A DNA stretch of 64,000 nucleotides. Origin: Cellulomonas sp. PhB150 (GTDB taxonomy: Bacteria; Actinomycetota; Actinomycetes; Actinomycetales; Cellulomonadaceae). The stretch lies in the NCBI RefSeq assembly GCF_003755175.1, contig NZ_RKHX01000002.1, positions 62,001 through 126,000 of the forward strand, given 5' to 3'. The position numbers and the translations under genes are program-made. Below, piece by piece: positions 33,540 to 42,000 of the stretch. The number at the start of each line of letters is the position of its first letter. Position 1 is the stretch's first letter. A model generated the notes under the pieces. The model ran no database searches. It worked only from the letters and a program-made list of their open reading frames with translations, and was not told where the DNA came from.

Positions 33540-34058
33540 TCAGTCGTCGGACGCGGGCTTGTGGTGCTCCCAGGCGTTCTGCGCACGCCACGAGACGCCG
33601 GGCCGGGCCTCCCATGCGTCCTGCACGCGACGCGTGACGCCCGGACGCCCCTCGAGATCGATCCCGGCGAGGATCGCGCCGCCCGTGAACGCCAGCGCAC
33701 GCACGAGCCGCTCGCGCCGCGCCTTCTTCAGCGTGGCGTCGCGGTCGGCCTCCTTGTCGGGCAGGTTCACCACGATCAGCGGAGCCGTGAGGACGGCGAG
33801 CGCGAGCGCGGCCGTGCGCGGGGCGCGCCCCACGGCCAGCAGGGCGCCGGCGCCCGCGAGGGCCACGCCGTGCGCCTGGACGGCCGTCGTGAGCTGGCGG
33901 TCGCTCAGCTCGGGGACGTCGACCGAGAACCGCTTCTCGAGCAGCTTCAGCGCACCACGGGCGTCGGCGGCGTGGGCGGCCGGGTGGCGGACCACGTCGA
34001 GACCCTCGGTGATGAACCAGGTCGCGAACAGCGGGCGGGCGATGCGGCGCAGCAGCAC
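33540..34058 (-). CDS. DoxX family membrane protein
   Basis: 172 residues. LLRRIARPLFATWFITEGLDVVRHP and the conserved GALLAVGRAPRTAALALAVLTAPLIVV segments define the DoxX fold with about four helices. In Mycobacterium a DoxX protein works with SodA and SseA against oxidative stress; here the next divergent gene is sigR, which suggests a redox link but does not prove it. GTG at 34058 is favoured because GAGGA lies six bases upstream; GTG at 34064 is the alternative. Confidence 0.83.
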   Translation of the reverse strand: MLLRRIARPLFATWFITEGLDVVRHPAAHAADARGALKLLEKRFSVDVPELSDRQLTTAVQAHGVALAGAGALLAVGRAPRTAALALAVLTAPLIVVNLPDKEADRDATLKKARRERLVRALAFTGGAILAGIDLEGRPGVTRRVQDAWEARPGVSWRAQNAWEHHKPASDD

Positions 34059-34171
34059 AGTCACTCCTCGTCGTCGGCCCTCGTCGGGCGACGTGACACG
34101 GACCGCGCGTGCCGGCGGCCCTCTGCGGTCACGCTAGTCCGCGGCGGCGACGCCCGCGACGGGTGCGGGCC

Positions 34172-34198
34172 GGGAATGCGCGCGGGGGCGTGGCGGTT
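34172..34198 (+). promoter_or_regulatory. SigR-type promoter GGGAAT-N18-GTT (sigR p2)
   Basis: GGGAAT at 34172-34177 and GTT at 34196-34198 are separated by exactly 18 bases, the consensus recognised by actinobacterial SigR/SigH. It lies 10 bases before an in-frame ATG at 34208 and 169 bases before the sigR start. Autoregulation of sigR by this type of promoter is established in Streptomyces and mycobacteria. Confidence 0.8.
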
Positions 34199-34352
34199 GT
34201 GCCGCGTATGCCCTGTGCCGCCCCGACACGTCCCTCGACGCGACCCGTCGACCGACTGCCGACCCCGTACGCCCCGGCCCGCTACGACGTGGCCGACCTG
34301 ACCCCGTGGCAGTCACCCCCGACGCCGCGCGGTGACACCCAGGTTTCCGGCA

Positions 34353-34358
34353 TAGGCT
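34353..34358 (+). promoter_or_regulatory. -10 box of a constitutive sigR promoter (p1)
   Basis: TAGGCT at 34353-34358 lies eight bases before the sigR ATG at 34367, and a GTGACA-like -35 element is about 16 bp further upstream. This would produce a leaderless sigR mRNA that excludes the upstream extension. Confidence 0.5.
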
Positions 34359-34366
34359 CATGGGCA

Positions 34367-35005
34367 ATGAGCGAGGACATCGACGGGGACACGAACCGGG
34401 CTCCTGAGTCCGAGGACGACGCAGCCCGCAACGCACGTTTCGAGGCCGAGGCGCTGGTCTACCTGGACCAGCTGTACGGCGCTGCCCTGCGCATGACGCG
34501 CAACCCGGCGGACGCCGAGGACCTGGTGCAGGAGACGTTCGCCAAGGCGTTCGCCGCGTTCCACCAGTACCGCCCGGGCACCAACCTCAAGGCCTGGCTG
34601 TACCGCATCCTCACGAACACGTACATCAACTCCTACCGCAAGAAGCAGCGCGAGCCGCAGCAGTCGCACGCGGAGGAGATCGAGGACTGGCAGCTGGCCA
34701 GGGCGGAGTCGCACACCTCGTCGGGCCTGCGCTCGGCCGAGGCGGAGGCGCTCGACCACCTGCCGGACTCCGACGTCAAGGACGCGCTCCAGCGCATCCC
34801 CGAGGAGTTCCGCATCGCGGTCTACCTCGCCGACGTCGAGGGGTTCGCGTACAAGGAGATCGCCGAGATCATGGGCACGCCCATCGGCACCGTGATGTCG
34901 CGGTTGCACCGGGGGCGTGGGCAGCTGCGGGAGATGCTGGCGGACTACGCGCGAGGACGCGGTCTGGTCGCGGCAGCTCCGGCCGGCACGGAGGGTGAAC
35001 GATGA
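34367..35005 (+). CDS. sigR: ECF sigma factor SigR/SigH, thiol-oxidative stress
   Basis: 212 residues. Region 2 spans about 25-95 ([49 protein letters not shown]), region 4 about 145-195 ([42 protein letters not shown]). The AEDLVQETF and [17 protein letters not shown] signatures and the following ZAS anti-sigma gene identify the SigR/SigH group, which drives thioredoxin and mycothiol genes under disulfide stress. ATG at 34367 has no ribosome-binding site but sits behind p1. It overlaps rsrA by four bases (ATGA). Confidence 0.93.
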   Translation: MSEDIDGDTNRAPESEDDAARNARFEAEALVYLDQLYGAALRMTRNPADAEDLVQETFAKAFAAFHQYRPGTNLKAWLYRILTNTYINSYRKKQREPQQSHAEEIEDWQLARAESHTSSGLRSAEAEALDHLPDSDVKDALQRIPEEFRIAVYLADVEGFAYKEIAEIMGTPIGTVMSRLHRGRGQLREMLADYARGRGLVAAAPAGTEGER

Positions 35006-35313
35006 GCGAGTGGACCGAACCCGGAGCGGGCGCTGCTCCGGTGGCGCAGGACTGCGGCTGCGACGAGGCGGTCAGCGAGCTCTGGGCGTACCTGGACTCG
35101 GAGCTGGAGGGCCCGGAGGCCGAGCGCGTCAAGCAGCACCTCGAGGGGTGCGTCGGCTGCCTCGACGAGCACGACGTCGAGCTCGTCGTGAAGAAGCTCG
35201 TGCGGCGTTGCTACTCCCAGGACGAGTCCGCGCCCGACGAGCTGCGCGCCAAGATCCGCGCGCACATCGTCACTCTGCAGGTCCGTACGACGATCGTCGA
35301 GCGCTCCAGCTGA
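35002..35313 (+). CDS. rsrA: mycothiol-system zinc anti-sigma factor
   Basis: 103 residues. The ZAS motif HxxxCxxC is H46-C50-C53 in [11 protein letters not shown]18/C20 in [12 protein letters not shown] supply the fourth ligand or redox partner. In RsrA, disulfide stress oxidises these cysteines, releases zinc and frees SigR. GGAGGG is five bases upstream of ATG, and the gene is translationally coupled to sigR. The C-terminal C69 is outside the known redox core. Confidence 0.93.
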   Translation: MSEWTEPGAGAAPVAQDCGCDEAVSELWAYLDSELEGPEAERVKQHLEGCVGCLDEHDVELVVKKLVRRCYSQDESAPDELRAKIRAHIVTLQVRTTIVERSS

Positions 35314-35319
35314 CCTGAG

Positions 35320-35357
35320 CACTGGTACGACCCACTGGTACGACCCACTGGTACGAC
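35320..35357. repeat. three direct copies of a 13-bp unit
   Basis: CACTGGTACGACC starts at 35320, 35333 and 35346; the third copy ends one base short of a full match. It lies directly between the rsrA stop codon and its terminator. No known protein site recognised. Confidence 0.8.
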
Positions 35358-35390
35358 GAAGGCCCCGGCGCAGCTGCGCTCGGGGCCTTC
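35358..35390. terminator. hairpin terminator after rsrA
   Basis: Ten-bp perfect stem, GAAGGCCCCG (35358-35367) with CGGGGCCTTC (35381-35390). The loop itself contains the palindrome GCGCAGCTGCGC. It separates sigR-rsrA from the converging bL37 gene. Confidence 0.8.
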
Positions 35391-35422
35391 ACCAGTTCGC
35401 GGACCGGCCGCGTTCCATCGCC

Positions 35423-35497
35423 TCAGGCGTTGGGACGCTTGCCGTGGTTCGCGGAACTCCCTGCACGGGAGCGGCGCTTGCGACCACGCTTGCTCAT
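35423..35497 (-). CDS. 50S ribosomal protein bL37
   Basis: A 24-codon gene beginning MSKRGRKRRSRAGSS and ending ANHGKRPNA, which closely fits bL37, the tiny basic large-subunit protein found in mycobacterial ribosome structures. AGAGGAG is a good ribosome-binding site about six bases before ATG. At 24 residues it is easily missed by gene finders. It converges with rsrA and is divergent from pilT. Confidence 0.85.
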   Translation of the reverse strand: MSKRGRKRRSRAGSSANHGKRPNA

Positions 35498-35512
35498 GGG
35501 ATCTCCTCTGGG

Positions 35513-35542
35513 TTGTGCACAACGCCGGTTGCACGGCGTGCA
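35513..35542. promoter_or_regulatory. two palindromes with TGCAC cores upstream of bL37
   Basis: TTGTGCACAA (35513-35522) is a perfect 10-bp palindrome 16 bases upstream of the bL37 start; TGCACGGCGTGCA (35530-35542) is a second one with the same TGCAC arms eight bases further. They sit in the 5' region of the bL37 mRNA or its promoter, between bL37 and pilT. Confidence 0.5.
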
Positions 35543-35636
35543 CGACGACCCTGCATCCTCCCACAGACCCGCCCGCAGACGGGAATCGGACCCCTGCGCG
35601 CTCAAGTTCGGGCGTGCGCGGGCCGATGCAACGGAC

Positions 35637-36725
35637 GTGAGCCAGCCGACACAGTCCGTGATCCCTTTCCTGCACGCCCTCGCGAGCACGGGCGGCTCCG
35701 ACCTGCACTGCAAGGTGGGTTCGTCGCCCCGCGTGCGGGTCGACGGTCGGCTGCGCAAGCTCCAGGTGCCCGAGCTCAAGCCGGCCGACACCGAGCGCAT
35801 GCTCGAGGAGGTCCTGCCCGACGACCTCGTCGCCGAGTTCCGCCAGACGCACGAGGCCGACTTCGCGTACTCGCTGCCGGGCGTGGGTCGGTTCCGCGTC
35901 AACGCCTACCAGGCGCGCGGCACGTACGGACTGGTCTTCCGCCGCGTCGCGGTCGGCGCGCAGTCGCTCGGCGACCTGCACGTGCCCGAGGTCGTCGGCG
36001 AGCTCGCGCTCGAGCCGCGCGGCCTCGTGCTCGTCACCGGCCCGACCGGCTCCGGCAAGACGACGACGCTCGCGTCGATGGTCGACCTCATCAACACCTA
36101 CCGCGAGGTCAACATCGTCACGATCGAGGACCCGATCGAGATCCTGCACCAGGACAAGAAGGCGATCGTCTCCCAGCGCGAGATCCGCCAGGACACGGCC
36201 GACTTCACCGCGGCCCTGCGTGCCGCGATGCGCCAGGACCCGGACGTCATCCTCGTCGGCGAGATGCGCGACATCGAGACGGTGCGCGCGGCGCTGTCCG
36301 CGGCCGAGACCGGTCACCTCGTGCTCTCGACCCTGCACACGATCGACGCGCCCGAGACGATCAACCGCATCGTCGACTTCTTCCCCCTGCACGAGCAGAA
36401 GCAGGTGCGCGTGGCGCTCGCGCAGGCGCTGCGCGGCATCGTCTCGCAGCGTCTCGTGCGCCGCGCGGACGGCAACGGCCGTCGCCCGGCGATCGAGGTC
36501 ATGGTCAACACGGGCCGCACGGCCGAGGCGATCCTCGACCCGTCCGACGCGCCGCCGCTGATCGACCTCATCCGCGAGGGCGACTACTACAAGATGCAGA
36601 CGTTCGACCAGCACCTGTTCCAGATGGTGCGCGACGACATCATCACGCAGGAGGAGGCGGTCTCCGCCTCGTCGAACCCCCACGACCTCATGGTCGAGCT
36701 CCGCCAGGCCGGCCTCGTCGCCTGA
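35637..36725 (+). CDS. PilT family twitching-motility/retraction ATPase
   Basis: 362-residue type IV pilus retraction-type ATPase. The N-terminal PAS-like part contains GGSDLHCKVGSSPRVRVDGRL; Walker A is GPTGSGKTTT, the Asp box IVTIEDPIEILH, Walker B DPDVILVGEMRDIETVRAAL, the His box ETGHLVLSTLHT. The C-terminus LIDLIREGDYYKMQTFDQHL is the PilT-type tail. No other type IV pilus gene is adjacent; the Tad locus is 15 kb away. GTG start at 35637 with no ribosome-binding site seen. Ends before a very stable hairpin. Confidence 0.92.
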   Translation: MSQPTQSVIPFLHALASTGGSDLHCKVGSSPRVRVDGRLRKLQVPELKPADTERMLEEVLPDDLVAEFRQTHEADFAYSLPGVGRFRVNAYQARGTYGLVFRRVAVGAQSLGDLHVPEVVGELALEPRGLVLVTGPTGSGKTTTLASMVDLINTYREVNIVTIEDPIEILHQDKKAIVSQREIRQDTADFTAALRAAMRQDPDVILVGEMRDIETVRAALSAAETGHLVLSTLHTIDAPETINRIVDFFPLHEQKQVRVALAQALRGIVSQRLVRRADGNGRRPAIEVMVNTGRTAEAILDPSDAPPLIDLIREGDYYKMQTFDQHLFQMVRDDIITQEEAVSASSNPHDLMVELRQAGLVA

Positions 36726-36740
36726 CCTCGGACCCCTCCA

Positions 36741-36779
36741 GACGAACGGCGCGCGGCCCCCGGCCGCGCGCCGTTCGTC
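36741..36779. terminator. very stable hairpin after pilT
   Basis: Perfect 18-bp inverted repeat, 36741-36758 with 36762-36779, around a CCC loop, 15 bases after the pilT stop codon. Almost all G-C pairs and no T tract. Confidence 0.85.
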
Positions 36780-36806
36780 GTCCCGGCCAGTTGATTTCGC
36801 GAAAGA

Positions 36807-36844
36807 CGCGATATAACGTGTCTGACAACACGAGATATATCGCG
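36807..36844. promoter_or_regulatory. operator-like inverted repeat over the DUF4097-padR promoter
   Basis: CGCGATATA (36807-36815) and TATATCGCG (36836-36844) are perfect arms; an inner CGTGT/ACACG pair (36817-36821, 36828-36832) makes it two-layered. The AT-rich core contrasts with the GC-rich surroundings. A TATAAC -10-like box (36812-36817) lies inside the first arm with TTGATT at 36791. PadR-family regulators bind such ATAT/CGCG palindromes, and padR is the second gene of the unit, so autoregulation is likely. Confidence 0.65.
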
Positions 36845-36857
36845 AATGGAGCGAGCA

Positions 36858-37661
36858 ATGCCTACCGAGTCCTGGGTCGTCGCCGGCCCGCAGATCATCG
36901 AGGTCGAGCAGGTCGACGCGCTGCGCGTGCAGCTCGTCGGCGGCCGCGTGGACGTCGTCGCGCACGACGAGCCGACGACGCGCATCGAGGTGCACGCCGT
37001 CGACGGCCGACCCCTGGAGGTGACCCTGAGCGACGGGGAGCTGCGCGTCGGCTACTCGTTCACCCTGGGCGGCTGGGAGGGGTTCCTCGAGAAGTTCCGC
37101 AACTTCCGCGACAAGGACCGCGCGGACGTGCACATCGCCATCCCGCGCTCGGTGCGCGCCAAGGTCGGCACGGTGAGCGCCGAGGGCCTGCTCGCCGGGG
37201 TCGACGAGGACGCGTCGGTCTCGACGGTCTCCGGCTCGCTCGTCACCGACGGCACGCGCGGGCGGCTGTCGGCCAACACGGTCTCCGGCGAGATCGTCGT
37301 GCGCGCCCACGCGGGTGCGCTCAAGCTCAACACCGTCTCCGGCGAGCTCGCGGCGTCGGGCGAGCTCACGCTCGTGCAGGCGAACTCGGTGTCGGGTGAC
37401 CTGTCGCTCGACGTCACCACGGGCTCGTCGTCCGTGACCGCCTCGACCGTCTCCGGCGACGTGACCGTGCGGCTGCCGCAGGAGCAGGGCGTGCGCGTGC
37501 AGGCCCAGTCGGTCTCCGGGCGCCTGGTGATCGACGGCCGCGAGTACAAGGACGGCAAGCCCGCGCAGCGCAAGGTGGACCTGACGACGGGCGACGGCGG
37601 TTGCTTCGTCTCGGCGAACACGGTCTCCGGCCACGTCACGGTCCTGCGGAGCGCGCCGTGA
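36858..37661 (+). CDS. DUF4097 family beta-helix-like protein
   Basis: 267 residues. After an N-terminal domain, short repeats with the core TVSG recur about every 19-22 residues (STVSGSL, NTVSGEI, NTVSGEL, NSVSGDL, STVSGDV, QSVSGRL, NTVSGHV), the DUF4097/DUF4098 pattern thought to form a beta-solenoid. No signal peptide or membrane helix. Function unknown; often paired with PadR or membrane-stress genes. ATG at 36858 is favoured because GGAGCGA lies just upstream; ATG at 36846 is the alternative. Overlaps padR by one base. Confidence 0.88.
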   Translation: MPTESWVVAGPQIIEVEQVDALRVQLVGGRVDVVAHDEPTTRIEVHAVDGRPLEVTLSDGELRVGYSFTLGGWEGFLEKFRNFRDKDRADVHIAIPRSVRAKVGTVSAEGLLAGVDEDASVSTVSGSLVTDGTRGRLSANTVSGEIVVRAHAGALKLNTVSGELAASGELTLVQANSVSGDLSLDVTTGSSSVTASTVSGDVTVRLPQEQGVRVQAQSVSGRLVIDGREYKDGKPAQRKVDLTTGDGGCFVSANTVSGHVTVLRSAP

Positions 37662-38266
37662 TGGCCCCGGTGTTCGCCCACGGCCAGCTGCGCCTCTACC
37701 TGCTGGCGCTGCTCGAGTCCGGTCCCAAGCACGGCTACGAGCTGATCACCGCCCTGTCCGCGCGGTTCGACGGCACCTACCGGCCCAGCGCCGGCACGAT
37801 CTACCCGCGCCTGTCCCGGCTCGAGGACGAGGGGCTCGTCACGCGCACCGACGAGGAGCGCAAGAGCACCTACGCGCTCACCGACGCCGGCCGCGTGGAG
37901 CTCGAGGCTCGCCGCGACGAGCTGACCCACCTCGAGGCCGGCATCTCCGAGACGGTCCGCGACCGGGCGTTCCAGGTCCGCGACGACGTGCGGGGCTCGA
38001 TGCGTGGGCTGCGCAAGGACCTCGAGGAGCAGGCGCGTCAGGCCCGTGCGGCGGCGAAGCCCGGCCACGACCCGTCGTCGGACGCGCGCCGCGACTCCCA
38101 CGCCCGCTGGGCCGAGGCCGACGGGCTGGTGACGCGGTTCCGCGACGAGCTGCGTGCGGACCTCAAGCGGGCGTCGGCGCACGGACGTGTCGATGCCGAG
38201 ACCGTCGAGCAGGTCCGGCGCGCGCTGGACGACGCGCGCCGCGCCCTGCGGGACACCCTGCGCTGA
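37661..38266 (+). CDS. PadR family transcriptional regulator
   Basis: 201 residues. The winged helix is at about 8-75 (GQLRLYLLALLESGPKHGYELI, RPSAGTIYPRLSRLEDEGLV, STYALTDAGRVEL), the PadR signature. The longer C-terminal half is charged and helical, as in PadR-s2-type proteins, and should mediate dimerisation. It is translationally coupled to the DUF4097 gene (TGATG) and probably binds the palindrome at 36807-36844. Confidence 0.92.
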   Translation: MAPVFAHGQLRLYLLALLESGPKHGYELITALSARFDGTYRPSAGTIYPRLSRLEDEGLVTRTDEERKSTYALTDAGRVELEARRDELTHLEAGISETVRDRAFQVRDDVRGSMRGLRKDLEEQARQARAAAKPGHDPSSDARRDSHARWAEADGLVTRFRDELRADLKRASAHGRVDAETVEQVRRALDDARRALRDTLR

Positions 38267-38311
38267 GGAAGGACCGAGCCGATGTACCCACCGGTGATGG
38301 TGCGGGTGCTG

Positions 38312-38905
38312 CTACGCGCCGTCGTCGGGATGACCGAGCCAGGCGTGCCAGCCGGTGTGCAGCACCAGCCACGCCATGAGGCCGTACCCCGCCTGGCCCG
38401 GCAGCTCGCCGTCGCCGGCGGCCATGTCGCCGAGCCACTGCTCGTGGGCGGCGAGGGGGGAGTAGGTGTCGACGTAGGGCACACGGCGCCGCGTCGCGAC
38501 GTCGCCGAACGCGGCCGAGAGGTCGCCGAGCCGGTCGCTGTCGGTGGCGGGGCCGGGGGGAGGGCCGACGACGAACGCCGGCAGCTTCCACTGGTCGGCG
38601 ACGTCGAGGATGTTCGCGAGGTTGAGCCGGCTGCGCGCGAGGGACAGGTTCGCGCCCAGGTCGGCACGGCCGAGCCCGACGACGAGCCGGTTGTCGGCCG
38701 CGGGGTCGAGCCGCCGCCGCACCTCGTCCTCCCAGCGGGACCCGAGCGCGGTCGTCGTCTCCCCGGGCACCGCGAGCGCCACGGTGGTCAGCCGGTCCGG
38801 CGCCGAGGTGCGGGCGGCGACGCGCCCCACCCAGCCGAGCGCCTTGGGATCCCCGGCACCGGCGACGAGCTCGTCACCGATCACCACGAGCCGCAGCTCA
38901 CCCAC
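38312..38905 (-). CDS. SGNH/GDSL-fold protein with substituted catalytic serine
   Basis: 197 residues. Block I reads VVIGDELVAGAGDP, where a GDSL hydrolase has GDSL; the nucleophile serine is replaced by glutamate. Block III is weak (VVGLGRADLG instead of GxND), and no DxxH is visible at the C-terminus (QAGYGLMAWLVL). The fold is recognisable from spacing and GWVGRVAA, but esterase activity is doubtful. GTG at 38905 has GAAGGAG eight bases upstream; GTG at 38914 is less well placed. It converges with padR. Confidence 0.8.
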   Translation of the reverse strand: MGELRLVVIGDELVAGAGDPKALGWVGRVAARTSAPDRLTTVALAVPGETTTALGSRWEDEVRRRLDPAADNRLVVGLGRADLGANLSLARSRLNLANILDVADQWKLPAFVVGPPPGPATDSDRLGDLSAAFGDVATRRRVPYVDTYSPLAAHEQWLGDMAAGDGELPGQAGYGLMAWLVLHTGWHAWLGHPDDGA

Positions 38906-39001
38906 CAGTACCACTCCTTCGCGTAGCCGAGGTCCCAGTCTCTCAGGGGGCCACGGTCCGCGGCGGCGGGCTCAGCGCGTGTCGCAGCGCCGGGAGGTCC
39001 G

Positions 39002-39046
39002 ACGGTGAAGGGTTCGTCACGCCAGGCGTGACGAACCCTTCACCGT
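39002..39046. terminator. 45-bp perfect palindromic terminator after kgd
   Basis: 22-bp arms, 39002-39023 and 39025-39046, are perfectly complementary around a single central base. It lies 18 bases after the kgd stop codon on the minus strand. With only a one-base centre the cruciform/hairpin apex must open to about four bases. Confidence 0.8.
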
Positions 39047-39064
39047 GCACGGGTCTCTGCGGAG

Positions 39065-42000
39065 TCAGCGGGCGAACGCCTGCTCGACGAGCGTGGCCTG
39101 CTGCGCCTGGTGCTTCTTCGCCGACCCGGCGGCCGGCGACGCCGACTCCGAGCGGGACACGACGCGCAGCGTGCGGTTCAGCAGCTGCGGCAGGTGCATC
39201 GAGACGAACGACCACGGGCCCTGGTTCTGCGGCTCGTCCTGCACCCAGACCAGCTCGGCACCGTCGAACGGCGCCAGCGCTGCGGCGGCCGACTCGACGT
39301 CGAGCGGGTAGAGCTGCTCGAAGCGGACGATCGCGGTGCGCTCGTCGCCCGACTTCACGCGCTCGGCCAGCAGGTCCCAGTAGACCTTGCCCGAGCACAG
39401 CAGCACGCGGTCGACCTGCGAGGCCTTCGCGGCGGCCAGGTCGTCGCCGATGACCGGCCGGAACGTGCCGGTCGTGAAGTCCTCGACCGCCGACGACGCC
39501 GACTTCAGGCGCAGCATCGACTTGGGCGTGAAGACCACGAGCGGCTTGCGCGGGCGCTGGTAGGCCTGACGGCGCAGCAGGTGGAAGTGCGACGCGGGCG
39601 TCGACGGCTGCGCGACGAACATGTTGTCCTGCGCGCACAGCTGCAGGAACCGCTCGATACGGCCCGACGAGTGGTCCGGCCCCTGGCCCTCGTACCCGTG
39701 CGGCAGGAGCAGCACCACGGAGGAGCGCTGCGCCCACTTCTGCTCGGCCGACGAGATGAACTCGTCGATGATCGTCTGCGCGCCGTTGACGAAGTCGCCG
39801 AACTGCGCCTCCCACAGCACGAGCGCGTCGGGGCGCTCCACCGAGTAGCCGTACTCGAAGCCGAGCGCGGCGTACTCCGACAGCGAGGAGTCGTAGACCC
39901 AGAACTTGGCCTGGTCGCCCGAGAGGTAGAGCAGCGGGGTCCACTCGGCCCCGGTCTCGCGGTCGTGCATGACCGCGTGGCGCTGGACGAACGTGCCGCG
40001 ACGCGAGTCCTGGCCGGCCAGGCGCACCGGGGTGCCCTCGGCCAGCAGCGACCCGAACGCGAGCAGCTCGCCGTAGCCCCAGTCGATGCCGCCCTCGCGG
40101 GACATCTGCTCGCGCTTGGCCAGCAGCTGCGCGAGCTTGGGGTGGACCGTGAAGCCCTCCGGCGGACGCACGTGCGCACGGCCGATGCGCTCGATGAGGC
40201 TCGCGTCGACGGCGGTCTTCCAACCGACCATCACGCCCGCGTCCTCGAGCTGAGACTCCGGGCGCTCCAGGCCCGCGACGGCCTCGGCCTCGGCGGGGGG
40301 CGGCGTCCAGCCGTCCTCGCGCGTCTCGGCGAACACCCGCTCGAGCTGCTGCTGGTAGTCCTGCAGCGCCTGCTCGGCGTCGGTGATCGTCAGGTCGCCG
40401 CGCGCCACCAGCGTCTCGGTGTAGAGCTTGCGCACCGAGCGCTTGGCCTCGATGAGGTTGTACATGAGCGGCTGCGTCATCGAGGGGTCGTCGCCCTCGT
40501 TGTGACCGCGGCGGCGGTAGCAGAGCATGTCGATGATGACGTCGCGGTCGAACTGCTCGCGGTACTCGAACGCCAGCTCCGCGGCGCGCACGCACGCCTC
40601 GGGGTCGTCGCCGTTCACGTGGAAGACCGGCACCTGCAGGCCCTTGGCCACGTCCGTCGCGTACTGCGAGGAGCGCGACGACGAGGGGCCCGTGGTGAAG
40701 CCGACCTGGTTGTTGATGATCACGTGGATGGTGCCGCCGGTGCGGTACCCGCGTAGCTGCGCGAGGTTCAGCGTCTCGAACACGACGCCCTGCCCCGCGA
40801 AGGCCGCGTCGCCGTGGATGAGGATCGGCAGCACGGAGAAGCCGTCGCCGCCCAGGTCGATGCGGTCCTGCTTGGCGCGGACGATGCCCTCGAGCACCGG
40901 GTCGACGGCCTCGAGGTGCGACGGGTTGGCCGCGAGGTACACCTGGGTCGTCGCGCCGGACTCGGCGGTGAACGTGCCCTCGGTGCCCAGGTGGTACTTC
41001 ACGTCGCCCGAGCCCTGGACGGACTTGGGGTCGGCGTTGCCCTCGAACTCGCTGAAGATCTGCGCGTAGGACTTGCCCGCGATGTTCGCCAGGATGTTGA
41101 GGCGACCGCGGTGGGCCATGCCGATGCCGACCTCGTCGAGGCCGTTGTTCGCGGCCTTCGACAGGATCGCGTCGAGCAGCGGGATGACGGACTCGCCGCC
41201 CTCGAGCGAGAAGCGCTTCTGGCCGACGTACTTGGTCTGCAGGAACGTCTCGAACGCCTCGGCAGCGTTGAGGCGGCGCAGGATCCGCAGCTGGTCCTCG
41301 CGCGGGGTGCGGGCGTAGCCGGACTCCAGGCGCTCCTGGAGCCAGCGGCGCTGACGCGGGTCCTGCAGGTGCATGTACTCGATGCCCGTGGTGCGGCAGT
41401 ACGAGTCGCGCAGCAGGCCGAGGACGTCGCGGAGCTTGGCGTTGTTCTTGCCCGTGAAGCCGCCGGTGGGGAAGGAGCGGTCCAGGTCCCACAGCGTCAG
41501 GCCGTGGGTCTGGATGTCCAGGTCCGGGTGCTTGCGCTGGCGGTAGGCGAGCGGGTCGGTGTCCGCCATGAGGTGACCGCGCGAGCGGTAGGAGTGGATG
41601 AGCTCGGCGATGCGCGCGGGCTTGATCGCCTCGGCGTCCGGGTCGCTCGACGTGTCCCGCACCCAGCGGACGGGCTCGTAGGGCACGCGCAGCGACGCGA
41701 AGACGCGGTCGTAGAAGCCGTCCTCGCCGAGCAGCTTGACGCCCAGGATCCGCAGGAAGTCACCCGACTGGGCGCCCTGGATGATCCGGTGGTCGTAGGT
41801 GCTCGTGAGCGTCAGGACCTTGGAGATGCCCATCTTGTTCAGGCGGTCCTCGGACGTGCCCGCGAACTCCGCGGGGTAGTCCATCGCGCCGACGCCGATG
41901 ATCGTGCCCTGGCCCTGCATCAGGCGCGGCACCGAGTGGACGGTGCCGATCGTGCCCGGGTTGGTCAGCGAGATGGTCGTGCCGGCGAAGTCGTCGACCG

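Larger units (their letters stand above)
34208..35005 (+). other. possible extended SigR isoform (SigR') from an upstream in-frame ATG
   Basis: An ATG at 34208, in frame with sigR and with no stop between, would add 53 residues (starting [15 protein letters not shown]) to SigR. It lies about where the p2 transcript should begin, so it could be read leaderless when p2 is active. Streptomyces coelicolor makes an induced, unstable SigR' with a 55-residue extension from its autoregulated promoter; the geometry here is nearly the same. Pro/Arg-rich composition fits a disordered degradation tag. Inference. Confidence 0.6.

Noticed and set aside
35581..35608. SigR-like promoter GGGAAT...GTT before pilT
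   Set aside because: Spacing is 19, not 18, and the start codon is 29 bases on with no link of pilT to thiol stress; one chance match is expected in such DNA.
38943..41492. Long open frames on the same strand as kgd, and others opposite aroA and kgd
   Set aside because: Arg/Ala/Pro-rich shadows of GC-rich codons; no ribosome-binding site, no recognised domain, and they lie in or opposite strongly conserved genes.
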